Below are positions 8,280 through 16,482 of a stretch of DNA of 64,000 nt, piece by piece (positions within the stretch are counted from its first letter, which is position 1; every line of letters begins with the position of its first letter). The position numbers and the translations under genes are program-made. A model generated the notes under the pieces. That model was not told the origin of the DNA, made no database searches, and saw nothing but the letters and a program-made list of their open reading frames with translations. Source of the DNA: Faucicola osloensis_B (GTDB lineage Bacteria > Pseudomonadota > Gammaproteobacteria > Pseudomonadales > Moraxellaceae); assembly GCA_964211495.1 (NCBI GenBank), contig CAXORL010000001.1, positions 558,001 through 622,000 of the forward strand. The letters are read 5' to 3'.

Positions 8280-9170
8280 TTAACTTACCGATTTTTTATA
8301 ATTTGCTAAAAAGACTGCCAATGCAATCAAAATCCCACCCAACATAGTGCTGATGGTGATTGTTTCGCCCAATAAAACCACACCCAACAATACCGCAATC
8401 AACGGAATAAAATAAATGTACAGCGAGGTTTTTACCACGCCCAAATGCTTATTAGCATTGGTCCACAACACAAAACACAAGGCGGAAGCGATACCACCCA
8501 AAAACAGCAAATTTGCCAGATTGATGGGCGTAAACGCATGAAGGTTGATAAAGGCTTCACCTGTCACAAGCATATACAACGACGCGGTGATTATGCCATA
8601 CAAAAACACTTTACGCATGCGTACCATCGGGTTCAGTTCATCTTTAATGGCACTGTTAGCAAACCCAAAAAATGACCATGCCAACCCACTTAATATCGCT
8701 AAAATATTACCCAGCATGCCATTGGTTAAACTCATCGGCTGATTCGCCAGCACCAACGCCACGCCAACCAATGCCATCACACACGCAATCAACAGCAACT
8801 TGCTAAAGGTATGCGTTTTAATGATAAAACTGGCAATCAGCACCGTAAACAAGGGAGATGCTGTGACTAACAGCGCCGCGTTACTGCTATAGGTATATAA
8901 CAATGCGGTGTTTTCTAGCAAAAAATACAAGGTGATACCGCACAGCCCCGACAAGAAATACAACACTTCGTTTTTTACACTGCTAAAGGTTTGCAGTCTA
9001 GGTGACATGGCAAACAATAACCCATAGGCAAATACCGACCGATACAGCAAAATCTGAATGGGCGACATATCCGCCAGCAGCACCTTGGTGCTTGCTAATG
9101 TTGTTCCCCAAACGATGACCACAAATAACGCTAAAAAATGCCAAAATACTTCACGATTTTTTTCTAACAT
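8280..9170 (-). CDS. EamA-family (DMT) transporter inside the aromatic operon
   Basis: A 296-residue inner-membrane protein with about ten predicted helices and the two EamA repeats (VIVWGTTLASTKVLL...LLYRSVFAYGLLF at the start, NILAILSGLAWSFFGFAN in the second half). Family members export small metabolites. The gene begins five bases after the hisC stop and its stop abuts the tyrA/aroA start, so it is certainly co-transcribed and probably coupled. The position suggests export or overflow of an aromatic amino acid or precursor, but that is inference from context; the fold alone does not give the substrate. Confidence 0.88.
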   Translation of the reverse strand: MLEKNREVFWHFLALFVVIVWGTTLASTKVLLADMSPIQILLYRSVFAYGLLFAMSPRLQTFSSVKNEVLYFLSGLCGITLYFLLENTALLYTYSSNAALLVTASPLFTVLIASFIIKTHTFSKLLLIACVMALVGVALVLANQPMSLTNGMLGNILAILSGLAWSFFGFANSAIKDELNPMVRMRKVFLYGIITASLYMLVTGEAFINLHAFTPINLANLLFLGGIASALCFVLWTNANKHLGVVKTSLYIYFIPLIAVLLGVVLLGETITISTMLGGILIALAVFLANYKKSVS

Positions 9171-9174
9171 TGGC

Positions 9175-10260
9175 TTAGCTCAATACCTGCGCCAACGTAT
9201 CTAAAAAACGGTTGATTTCTTCAGGCAAACCCACACTCACGCGTATCCAGGCTGGCAGACCGTAACCAACCATCGGTCGCACTACCACACCTTGCTCAAT
9301 CAAGGTTTGGTAGATGTCCATGCCATCGCCGACATTGACCATCACAAAGTTAGTGGCTGATTTGACATAGACGACACCCAAGCTATCCAAGCCATCATAC
9401 AAGGCTTGTTTTTGCTCATGGTTAAACGCCAAATATTGGTTAATAAAATGTTGGTCTTTAATCGCTGCCGTGGCGGCGGCATGCGCCAACGTACTGGTAT
9501 TAAACGATTGGCGCGTATAATTTAAAATCTCGGCAATACTTGCGCTGCTTACCGCATAACCAATGCGTAAGGCTGCCAGTCCATAAGCTTTGGAAAAGCT
9601 ACGTAGCACAATGACATTGTCATATTCTTGGGTCAAATCTACACAGCTGAGCGTTGGTATAAATTCGATGTAAGCTTCATCAATCACCACCAACACCTCC
9701 GATGGCACTTTTTTGATGAATTTAATCAGATCATCTTTGGCGAGCACAGTCCCTGTGGGATTGTTGGGATTGGTGATAATCACCATTTTACAATTGGCAG
9801 TTTGATTGACGCTCTCAAGCATCGCAGGCAAATCATGAGCAAAATTTTTGGCAGCGACTTGTTGGGTTCGCTCATTGATACCCAAAGACGCCAATTCGTA
9901 ATCTGAAAACGCGTATTGAGAATACACAATCACATCATCGCCATCGGCAAAGCTTGCGGTAATGTTATTGAGTAACTCATTAGAGCCATTCCCCAACACA
10001 ATTTGTTTTGTTTCACAGCCCAAAAAATCAGCTAACGCCTGTTTAAGCCCCTGCCCTGCACCATCGGGATAACGCGATAATTCGCCCAGTTTTGACGTGA
10101 TGGCTAAGGTCACGTGTGGTGAGCAGCCCGTTGGGTTTTCATTGCTCGCCAATTTGACGATGTCACCCAAGCCATACTCACGGGTCAGCTCTTCATTGGA
10201 TTTATCCATTTCATAAGCTTTTAACTGCTCAATACTGTGATTGACCGATTGGATCGTCAT
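9175..10260 (-). CDS. hisC: Histidinol-phosphate / aromatic aminotransferase
   Basis: A fold-type I PLP aminotransferase of 361 residues. Key features are VKLASNENPTGCSP near 36, YPDGAGQGLKQAL, ITNPNNPTG, VVIDEAYIEF and the PLP lysine in SFSKAYGLAALRIGYAV. In this operon context (after the P-protein and before prephenate dehydrogenase) it most likely transaminates phenylpyruvate and 4-hydroxyphenylpyruvate, as the hisC2 of pseudomonads does, although it may also serve histidine synthesis. AAAGG lies upstream of the ATG. Confidence 0.9.
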   Translation of the reverse strand: MTIQSVNHSIEQLKAYEMDKSNEELTREYGLGDIVKLASNENPTGCSPHVTLAITSKLGELSRYPDGAGQGLKQALADFLGCETKQIVLGNGSNELLNNITASFADGDDVIVYSQYAFSDYELASLGINERTQQVAAKNFAHDLPAMLESVNQTANCKMVIITNPNNPTGTVLAKDDLIKFIKKVPSEVLVVIDEAYIEFIPTLSCVDLTQEYDNVIVLRSFSKAYGLAALRIGYAVSSASIAEILNYTRQSFNTSTLAHAAATAAIKDQHFINQYLAFNHEQKQALYDGLDSLGVVYVKSATNFVMVNVGDGMDIYQTLIEQGVVVRPMVGYGLPAWIRVSVGLPEEINRFLDTLAQVLS

Positions 10261-10314
10261 ATCAAAACCTTTCGTTGATGATTGATACTGATAAAATTAT
10301 ATTGCCAAAAACGG

Positions 10315-11415
10315 TTAAATCACCGCTTTTGGATAAGCGCCTAATACCCGTAAATCTTTGACTTGCGGGCGAATCTCAGCGAGGGCTGCCTGCATATTGG
10401 CATCGTCAATATGACCGAGCATATCAATAAAAAACACATACGCCCATTTGTTTGGACGCTCTGGGCGGGTTTCGATACTGGTCATCGACACCCCATGTTT
10501 TGCGAGCGGCTGCAATATTTGAATCAGCGCGCCCGCCTGATCTTTGGCTGCCACTAAAATCGAGGTTTTATCTTGACCCGACGGCGCTACTGCTTCGCGG
10601 CCAATGATTAAAAAACGTGTGGTATTAGACGGGGTATCTTCGATATTTTCAAATAGTCTGTGCAAATTATATTCGCTTGCTGCCACTTCCCCTGCAATGG
10701 CGGCTGAGTGCCACTCATTTTTAATACGGCGCGCCGCTTCACCATTACTAGAGACTGCCACCCGCTCGACATTGGGATAATGGGTATCTAACCATTGGCG
10801 GCATTGGGCAAGCGCTTGGCTGTGGGCATAAATTTTTGAAATCGCGCCCACTTTGGTATGCTCACCCACCAAAAACTGATGATGCACCGGTAATTCCACC
10901 TCACCAATGATTTTTAGATCGGAGGATAAAAAACCATCAAGGGTATGATTGACCACGCCTTCTGACGAATTCTCCACAGGGACGACGCCATACATCGCGG
11001 AGCCGGCTTCCACTTCACGAAACACGTCAGCAATGGTCGATAGCGGCACTGTGGTGGCGGCTTTGCCAAAATGCTTCAATGCTGCCATGTGGGTAAAGGT
11101 ACCTGCAGGGCCCAGATAAGCAATTTTTTGTGGCGCTTCTAAGTCTAAACACACTGACATGATTTCGCGGAATAAACGTGCCATTTTATCGGCAGGGAGT
11201 GGACCCTCATTACGCGCCATCACTTTTTTTAGTACCTGCGCTTCTCGCTCTGGGCGATAAAAAATCGGATTGTCCTCTTGCGTCTTTTTGGCCTTGGCTA
11301 CTTGCACCGCATAGCCTGCTCGCTCGTTGATTAATCGCTGGATTTTTTCATCCACTTCATCAATTTTTTGGCGAAGTCCAATTAATTCATCATTGCTTAT
11401 CGTTTGTTCATTCAT
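10315..11415 (-). CDS. pheA: Chorismate mutase / prephenate dehydratase (P-protein)
   Basis: A 366-residue bifunctional enzyme feeding phenylalanine synthesis. Residues 1-90 form an AroQ-type chorismate mutase (LRQKIDEVDEKIQRLINERA, YRPEREAQVL). The prephenate dehydratase part starts with IAYLGPAGTFTHMAAL and contains VPVENSSEGVVNHTLD and the SNTTRFLI motif (here PSNTTRFLIIG). A C-terminal ACT domain with GALIQILQPL and ETRPERPNKWAYVFFID should bind phenylalanine for feedback control. I chose the ATG at 11415; a TTG five codons upstream is the alternative. It is the first gene of the operon; no serC is seen upstream, unlike pseudomonads. A 12-bp tandem duplication lies in its leader region. 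Confidence 0.93.
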   Translation of the reverse strand: MNEQTISNDELIGLRQKIDEVDEKIQRLINERAGYAVQVAKAKKTQEDNPIFYRPEREAQVLKKVMARNEGPLPADKMARLFREIMSVCLDLEAPQKIAYLGPAGTFTHMAALKHFGKAATTVPLSTIADVFREVEAGSAMYGVVPVENSSEGVVNHTLDGFLSSDLKIIGEVELPVHHQFLVGEHTKVGAISKIYAHSQALAQCRQWLDTHYPNVERVAVSSNGEAARRIKNEWHSAAIAGEVAASEYNLHRLFENIEDTPSNTTRFLIIGREAVAPSGQDKTSILVAAKDQAGALIQILQPLAKHGVSMTSIETRPERPNKWAYVFFIDMLGHIDDANMQAALAEIRPQVKDLRVLGAYPKAVI

Positions 11416-11486
11416 AAAATTACAACTCAACAGTCAACACTGACCTGCGCGATAGGATTGGGGGTCATAAATCACAGGCAGCCTAG

Positions 11487-11510
11487 CTTGAAATATACCT
11501 TGAAATATAC
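11487..11510. repeat. Perfect 12-bp tandem duplication upstream of pheA
   Basis: CTTGAAATATAC occurs twice without a spacer, about 72 to 95 bases upstream of the pheA start on the opposite strand. Confidence 0.9.
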
Positions 11511-11597
11511 AAAGTTACCAAATGGCTTTATAGCAGAAATTGCCTAATACTAGCACAAATCACGCCTGTTAATCGAGTTTCGCTCGGCGCTTTTTCA

Positions 11598-11610
11598 TCA
11601 CAAATAGTGA
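11598..11610. promoter_or_regulatory. Inverted repeat, possible operator (distal copy)
   Basis: TCACAAATAGTGA has arms TCAC/GTGA and resembles the perfect palindrome at 11708-11722, with 110 bases between corresponding ends. A regulator pair site for tal is possible but unproven. Confidence 0.35.
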
Positions 11611-11707
11611 TATAGACACAATATTTTTGGCATACCCTAAAAAAAATTGGATTTTTCTGCTTGATGGTTAACAAATACTTGCAAAATAGAAAAAAAACTA
11701 GCGATTG

Positions 11708-11722
11708 TCACAATATTTGTGA
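11708..11722. promoter_or_regulatory. Perfect inverted repeat, possible operator upstream of tal
   Basis: TCACAATATTTGTGA has perfect six-base arms around a three-base centre. It lies 100 bases before the tal start and shares its half-site with the sequence at 11598-11610. The binding factor is unknown. Confidence 0.45.
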
Positions 11723-11822
11723 TAGCTTTTAAGGTAAGTTAACTAACATTGAATGAAACCATACTATTTTGTCCGTGATAGGTTATCAGTGACATGCAGC
11801 AATTTGACATTTAGGAAAGTAC

Positions 11823-12761
11823 ATGACTAGCAGCTTAAACCAACTAAAAATGATGACAACCATTGTGGCAGATACTGGGGATTTGCAAGCGATTGCCCGC
11901 TTAAAACCAGTCGATGCGACCACTAACCCAAGCTTGATTACCAAGGCACTGTCAGCGCCACAAATGCAGCCTATTTTAATTGAGACATTAAAAAAATACC
12001 CCAATGATATCGACGCGGTGATTGATGAGCTCACCATTTATATCGGCACCGAAATTTTAAAACTGATTGATGGTCGTGTTTCCACCGAAGTGGATGCAAG
12101 GTTGTCTTATGATACCGATGGCACAATTGTCAAAGCGCAGCAATTTATCAAAGCGTATGAAGCCGCTGGGATTGATAAAAAACGCGTACTCATCAAAATC
12201 GCTGGCACGTGGGAAGGCATCCAAGCTGCCAAAGCATTGGAGCAACAAGGTATCCATTGTAACGTGACGCTGCTATTTGGTTTGCACCAAGCCAAAGCCT
12301 GTGCCGATGCCGATGTTACCTTGATTTCGCCATTTGTCGGACGGATTTTGGATTGGCAGAAAAAAGACGAAGGACTCGATAGCATCGAAATCAGCCGTGA
12401 TAAAGGCGTGAGCTCAGTCAAAACTATCTATCATTACTTCAAACAGCATGGCTACACCACCCAAATCATGGGCGCGAGTTTTCGCAGCATTGAGCAAATA
12501 TTGGCATTGGCGGGTTGTGATTTATTAACGATTGCGCCTGATTTGCTAGACCAACTTGCCACGATGGACGTCAAAGTCGAGCGTCAGCTATTCCCAGACA
12601 TGAAATTTATTGACCTCAAAAAACAAACCCTCGATGAGACCCAATTTGCTGAGCAACATGCGCTTGATCCTATCAGCCAAGAATTATTATCTGCTGGTAT
12701 TGAAGGCTTTATCCAAGCTAGAGAAGCGTTAGAGCAAACCTTGAGAGGCTTGGTTAACTAA
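11823..12761 (+). CDS. tal: Transaldolase
   Basis: A 312-residue class I aldolase of the pentose phosphate pathway that moves dihydroxyacetone units between sugar phosphates. Hallmarks are VADTGDLQAIARLKPVDATTNPSLI near the N-terminus, VSTEVDARLSYDT, and the Schiff-base lysine in RVLIKIAGTWEGIQAA, followed by CNVTLLFGLHQA and FVGRILDW. This is the TalB-size subfamily. AGGAAAG lies just before the ATG. Its 3' end is the first unit of a degenerate array of about 15-bp repeats that contains hairpins (12757-12827). Confidence 0.95.
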   Translation: MTSSLNQLKMMTTIVADTGDLQAIARLKPVDATTNPSLITKALSAPQMQPILIETLKKYPNDIDAVIDELTIYIGTEILKLIDGRVSTEVDARLSYDTDGTIVKAQQFIKAYEAAGIDKKRVLIKIAGTWEGIQAAKALEQQGIHCNVTLLFGLHQAKACADADVTLISPFVGRILDWQKKDEGLDSIEISRDKGVSSVKTIYHYFKQHGYTTQIMGASFRSIEQILALAGCDLLTIAPDLLDQLATMDVKVERQLFPDMKFIDLKKQTLDETQFAEQHALDPISQELLSAGIEGFIQAREALEQTLRGLVN

Positions 12762-12827
12762 GCTTTGTTAATTAAAGCTTTATTCATTAAAACTTTGATG
12801 AATAAAGCTTGGTTCATTAAATTTTTG
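12757..12827 (+). repeat. About five degenerate 15-bp tandem units across the tal stop codon
   Basis: Units are TTAACTAAGCTTTG, TTAATTAAAGCTTTA, TTCATTAAAACTTTGA, TGAATAAAGCTTGG and TTCATTAAATTTTTG. The tal stop TAA (12759-12761) lies in the first. Two of the units form a perfect 13-bp inverted repeat (12775-12787 and 12798-12810). Confidence 0.8.
12775..12810. terminator. AT-rich hairpin downstream of tal
   Basis: Perfect 13-bp arms AAGCTTTATTCAT and ATGAATAAAGCTT around a ten-base loop. It lies just after the tal stop and may contribute to termination or to mRNA 3' end stability, but it lacks a clean U-tract. Confidence 0.4.
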
Positions 12828-12832
12828 TTAGC

Positions 12833-12863
12833 GGCTAATCATGTCCTTTAATCATGATTAGCC
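12833..12863. terminator. Hairpin between tal and apt
   Basis: Perfect 11-bp arms GGCTAATCATG and CATGATTAGCC with a nine-base loop sit between the convergent tal and apt genes. No long U-run follows on either strand, so it is a likely but weak bidirectional terminator. Confidence 0.5.
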
Positions 12864-12876
12864 CCATGCCACCCCA

Positions 12877-13413
12877 CTAACCTTTAGCTTGCAACACAGT
12901 ATAAAGTGGTATAGCAAGCGGTTGATGCAAATTCACCAAATCAAGTAACACAAGTGCGCCTAACACCTGATGCCCTGCGGCTTCACAAAGCCCCACCGCA
13001 GCGCTCAAGGTACCGCCTGTCGCCAATATATCGTCCACCAACAACACATTCGCCGGCGCAAGTCCCGCCTGCATTTCTAGCGTATCCGTACCATATTCTA
13101 GCGCATAGCTTTTATTCGCCACAGGCGGTGGCAGCTTGCCTTCTTTGCGTATCAATACCATGCCTTTGCCTGTTCGACCTGCTAACAGGCTGGCAAAGAC
13201 AAACCCCCGTGCTTCAATAGCGCCAAAGCAATCAACCGCATCAAATACTGGCTGTGGTATCGCTGCCAGTAACGCATCAATTACCGCATTGATGTGAGCG
13301 CGCAATAATGGCGTGATATCATAAAACGCAATGCCTTGTTTGGGAAAATCAGGTACTACTCTGATGATTTGCCAAAATGGGTGTGGTGAATCAGGGGAGA
13401 TAGTCGATTGCAT
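12877..13413 (-). CDS. apt: Adenine phosphoribosyltransferase
   Basis: A 178-residue purine salvage enzyme making AMP from adenine and PRPP. The family pattern is clear: VPDFPKQGIAFYDITPLL near 20, AIEARGFVFASLLA, VLIRKEGKLPPPV, YALEYGTDTLEMQ and the PRPP loop VLLVDDILATGGTLSAAV. The ATG at 13413 fits homologues better than the TTG four codons upstream. Its upstream region contains a perfect 18-bp tandem duplication. Confidence 0.94.
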   Translation of the reverse strand: MQSTISPDSPHPFWQIIRVVPDFPKQGIAFYDITPLLRAHINAVIDALLAAIPQPVFDAVDCFGAIEARGFVFASLLAGRTGKGMVLIRKEGKLPPPVANKSYALEYGTDTLEMQAGLAPANVLLVDDILATGGTLSAAVGLCEAAGHQVLGALVLLDLVNLHQPLAIPLYTVLQAKG

Positions 13414-13797
13414 AGGATTGACCAAATTCAGAAAAAATAAGGGTTAAGTAAAAATTAAGTGTTAAGTAAAAATTAAGTAAAAATTGCTAAAGCGTGCCTC
13501 ATTCTAGCAATTTTTTCAGGCTGAGCCAATTAGGGTCATAGATGGCGTTAAGCCTTTACTTTAGTCATGATTAATAGGCTAGGCTTGGGCGAACTGATTT
13601 AAAGGTTCTGATATGGGATTGAATGTTGCCTGTCATTGGCTTGCTTGTTTCAGTGCATACTTGTAAACTATCGCAAGTTAAATTTTTAGGTGATTGCGCA
13701 AGTTTTGCATGGTTAACATACTGCTGGGCATTGTAATTGCAATTTTTATCCTTATCTTCAATAGCAAAAGTTACCACTAACATAGGGAAAGTTATCA
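13414..13797. other. Intergenic region apt / rubA
   Basis: 384 bases between divergent apt and rubA. It holds the 18-bp tandem duplication at 13443-13478 close to apt. Open frames on the minus strand here run through rubA or its leader and look like chance. I see no convincing promoter hexamers or conserved RNA. Confidence 0.5.
13443..13485. repeat. Perfect 18-bp tandem duplication in the apt leader
   Basis: GTTAAGTAAAAATTAAGT occurs at 13443-13460 and 13461-13478, followed by a partial third copy. It lies 30 to 72 bases before the apt start on the apt leader side. Confidence 0.92.
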
Positions 13798-13962
13798 ATG
13801 AAAAAATATCAATGTATCGTGTGTGGTTGGGTGTATGATGAGGCATTGGGCTGCCCAGAAGAAGGCATCCTTCCGGGCACACGTTGGGAAGATATTCCCG
13901 AAGATTGGACTTGCCCTGAATGTGGGGTTGGTAAAGTAGACTTTGAAATGATTGAACTATAA
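13798..13962 (+). CDS. rubA: Rubredoxin
   Basis: A 54-residue iron protein that carries single electrons. It reads MKKYQCIVCGWVYDEALG and later WEDIPEDWTCPECGVGK; the Fe(SCys)4 ligands are C6, C9, C39 and C42. GGGAAAG precedes the ATG. The rubredoxin reductase gene starts 21 bases downstream, so the two form the electron chain NADH-RubB-RubA. In Acinetobacter relatives this pair feeds alkane hydroxylase AlkM, but no hydroxylase gene is in this window, so the acceptor here is unknown. Confidence 0.96.
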   Translation: MKKYQCIVCGWVYDEALGCPEEGILPGTRWEDIPEDWTCPECGVGKVDFEMIEL

Positions 13963-13983
13963 TAAACATAATAGGGTTTTATC

Positions 13984-15435
13984 ATGCAATCAACTAACAA
14001 TACCGATAATGCGAGTGCCGATAGTGCCCGTGACAATAGTGTAAGTTTAAACAGTATCAGTTCAAATGATGCGCCTATTGCGCAACTGCCAAATACACAA
14101 CCACAACCTGTAATCATTATTGGCTCAGGCATGGCGGGCTATACGCTAGCGCGTGAGCTCAGAAAACTAACGACTAGCTTGCCTATCGTCATGGTGTGTC
14201 AAGACAGTGGTGATAGCTACGCCAAGCCAACCTTGTCAAATGCCTATGCGCAAAACAAACTTGCCGATAGCATCGCCAATGCGAGCGCGGCAAAAATGGC
14301 AGAAACGTTAAACCTAACCCTATTAAATTTTCATCAAGTCATTGATATTAATACCGCGGAACAAGTCATTGTGGTTCGCTCGTTAACCAATCAAGCGTCT
14401 CAAACAACGCTTGCTTATCGAGATTTGGTATTGGCGACAGGCGCGCATTCTAGAATGTTACCCAATCTAGCGGTCAATCACCAAACCATTTTTGCCGTCA
14501 ATCATTTAGATGAGTACAAAAGCTTTCAGCAGCGTCTAAACACCCTAAAATCTCAAAAATCAGGCCCCGTTAAGGTAGCGATTATTGGTGCAGGGTTGAT
14601 TGGTTGTGAATTTGCCAATGATTTGATTGGTCAAAATACAGGTAACCAGACCGCTGACATCGCAGTGGCAGTGTTTGATAAAGCAGCACGCCCACTAGCT
14701 CAGCAGCTCCCTAGCGAAGCGGGTATCATGCTACAAGACGCTCTGACTCAGTCAGGGGTGACATTTTACTTAGGCACTGATATCACCAGTATCACGACAA
14801 ACCTTAATAAAAATATTACTACAAATATTAATACAAGCGCTAATGCAACCGTGACCATCTCGTTTGACAGGGATAACCAATCACAAACCTTTGAAGCGGA
14901 TATTGTTTTGATAGCGATTGGTTTGGTGGCTAATACTGACCTTGCCGCATCAGCGAACATTGCCATAGCATCCTCACAGCACATCAATCCTACAGTAACC
15001 CATTTACCAAGAACAGTGCAGCAAGGCATCAAGGTCGATGCCTACCTAGCCACATCGGCAAAGCATATTTATGCCATTGGCGATTGTGCCAACGTGATGG
15101 GTAGCTATATGCCCTATGTCATGCCATTGATGAACCAAGCCAAAGCGTTAGCAAAAACCCTGGCTGAACCTCACATGGCGCCGACCAAAGTGGCGTATCC
15201 TGCCATGCCAGTGGCTATCAAAACACCTAGTTTACCTTTGGTGGTATTACCCGTATCGGGGCAGTACAGTGACGATCAACTGTATTGGCAAACGACCCCA
15301 ACGACTGATGGCATGGTCATGACCGCCCATCCAAAAGATGACTCTAATAGCATCTTAGGGTTTGTATTAGCCGGTAAAGAAGCAGCGAAACAGCGCTTAA
15401 CGTTAACAAAGCAAGTGGCGGATTGGCTGTCTTAG
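13984..15435 (+). CDS. rubB: Rubredoxin reductase (FAD, NADH)
   Basis: A 483-residue FAD-dependent pyridine nucleotide oxidoreductase. The FAD Rossmann motif VIIIGSGMAGYTLARELRKL begins near residue 38, the NADH motif VAIIGAGLIGCEFANDL lies near 198, and the C-terminal FAD motif YAIGDCANVMGSYMPYVMP near 360. SYAKPTLSNAYAQNK is typical of RubB. It is about 90 residues longer than the usual 393: a 35-residue Ser/Asn-rich N-terminal extension and an Asn/Thr-rich insertion (TTNLNKNITTNINTSAN), the latter from 12-bp tandem units. It follows rubA by 21 bases. Confidence 0.9.
   Translation: MQSTNNTDNASADSARDNSVSLNSISSNDAPIAQLPNTQPQPVIIIGSGMAGYTLARELRKLTTSLPIVMVCQDSGDSYAKPTLSNAYAQNKLADSIANASAAKMAETLNLTLLNFHQVIDINTAEQVIVVRSLTNQASQTTLAYRDLVLATGAHSRMLPNLAVNHQTIFAVNHLDEYKSFQQRLNTLKSQKSGPVKVAIIGAGLIGCEFANDLIGQNTGNQTADIAVAVFDKAARPLAQQLPSEAGIMLQDALTQSGVTFYLGTDITSITTNLNKNITTNINTSANATVTISFDRDNQSQTFEADIVLIAIGLVANTDLAASANIAIASSQHINPTVTHLPRTVQQGIKVDAYLATSAKHIYAIGDCANVMGSYMPYVMPLMNQAKALAKTLAEPHMAPTKVAYPAMPVAIKTPSLPLVVLPVSGQYSDDQLYWQTTPTTDGMVMTAHPKDDSNSILGFVLAGKEAAKQRLTLTKQVADWLS
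14812..14835 (+). repeat. Two 12-bp units inside rubB
   Basis: AATATTACTACA (14812-14823) and AATATTAATACA (14824-14835) encode an Asn/Thr-rich insertion absent from typical RubB. Confidence 0.75.
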
Positions 15436-15518
15436 TTGTCATGCTCGTGCAACGGGTCATCTAATGCGGCAAGTTCATTCAACACCCCACTAGCAGATTG
15501 ATATTTTTGGAATAAATT

Positions 15519-16478
15519 ATGGATTTAGCCAAATTTAATTTTGAACCCTCAGTGATTACGGACTTTATGCAAAGTGCCATAATTGATATTGGTGATGAAT
15601 TACAACTGTGTGTTGAAGTTGGTGGCAATCCCGATCATCCACCCTTGCTGTTGATTATGGGCTTAGGCTCGCAGTTGGTGTTTTGGCCCGATAGTTTTGT
15701 CAAAGGCTTAATTGACGCAGGCTTTTTTGTGATTCGTTTTGACAATCGTGATATCGGGCTATCATCAAAAATCGCACGACCCTTCCCCCGTTTTCCCATC
15801 AACAATGTCAAAATGATGCTGCGTATGCAAGTGGGTTTGACGAACCGTCATTTTCCTGTGGCATATAACTTATTTGACATGGTCGAAGATACCCGCCGCT
15901 TGCTTGATAAGTTAGCGCTGAACAATGTGTATGTAGTGGGGGCTTCCATGGGCGGGATGATTGCGCAAATTTTGGCTGCCAAATACCCAAAACGCGTGTC
16001 GACACTGGGTCTCATGTTTACCAGTAACAACAAGCCATTTTTACCACCCACCAAGCCAAAGCAGCTGCAAACCCTACTTTCACATCCCAAAACCACCCAA
16101 ATTGATGACGTGGTCGCATATGGCGTGTGGTGTATGCAGCGTATCGGCTCGCCCAATCATGTGGATGAAGAGGAAGTAGAACGGCTCATTCGTTTGCGGT
16201 TTGAACGTAGTTATCACCCACGTGGCGCGCTTCAGCAGCTGCAAGCAATATTAGCCACTGGCTCTATTGTTAAATTCGACCAAAAAATCAAACAACCAAC
16301 CATTATCATTCATGGGGAAAAAGATGGGCTGGTGCCATCGGCGCATGGTCGGGCGATTGCCAAAGCGATTGCGCACAGTGAGTTTCACTTGATTAAAGAC
16401 ATGGGACATGATTTGGCAAAACCCTTTATCCCTACGATTGTCAAACTGCTAGCCGATCATTATATGAAGCATGCTTAA
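15519..16478 (+). CDS. Alpha/beta hydrolase
   Basis: A 319-residue alpha/beta-fold hydrolase of unknown substrate. It shows LLLIMGLGSQLVFWPDSF (oxyanion region), VIRFDNRDIGLSSK, the nucleophile elbow VVGASMGGMIAQ (Ser near 142), an acid in HGEKDGLVPS and the histidine in MGHDLAKPF. Homologues are often annotated as esterases or aclacinomycin methylesterase-like hydrolases. It starts 83 bases after rubB in the same direction and could share its transcript, which would fit hydrocarbon or ester metabolism; that is only context. Convergent with ubiB, four bases between stops. Confidence 0.85.
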   Translation: MDLAKFNFEPSVITDFMQSAIIDIGDELQLCVEVGGNPDHPPLLLIMGLGSQLVFWPDSFVKGLIDAGFFVIRFDNRDIGLSSKIARPFPRFPINNVKMMLRMQVGLTNRHFPVAYNLFDMVEDTRRLLDKLALNNVYVVGASMGGMIAQILAAKYPKRVSTLGLMFTSNNKPFLPPTKPKQLQTLLSHPKTTQIDDVVAYGVWCMQRIGSPNHVDEEEVERLIRLRFERSYHPRGALQQLQAILATGSIVKFDQKIKQPTIIIHGEKDGLVPSAHGRAIAKAIAHSEFHLIKDMGHDLAKPFIPTIVKLLADHYMKHA

Positions 16479-16482
16479 GTCG

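Larger units (their letters stand above)
11416..11822. other. Divergent intergenic region pheA / tal
   Basis: These 407 bases separate the divergent pheA and tal genes. They hold a perfect 12-bp tandem duplication CTTGAAATATAC (11487-11510) on the pheA side and two related TCAC...GTGA inverted repeats (11598-11610, 11708-11722) on the tal side, both listed separately. I cannot place convincing -35/-10 pairs. No coding signal is seen. Confidence 0.6.
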
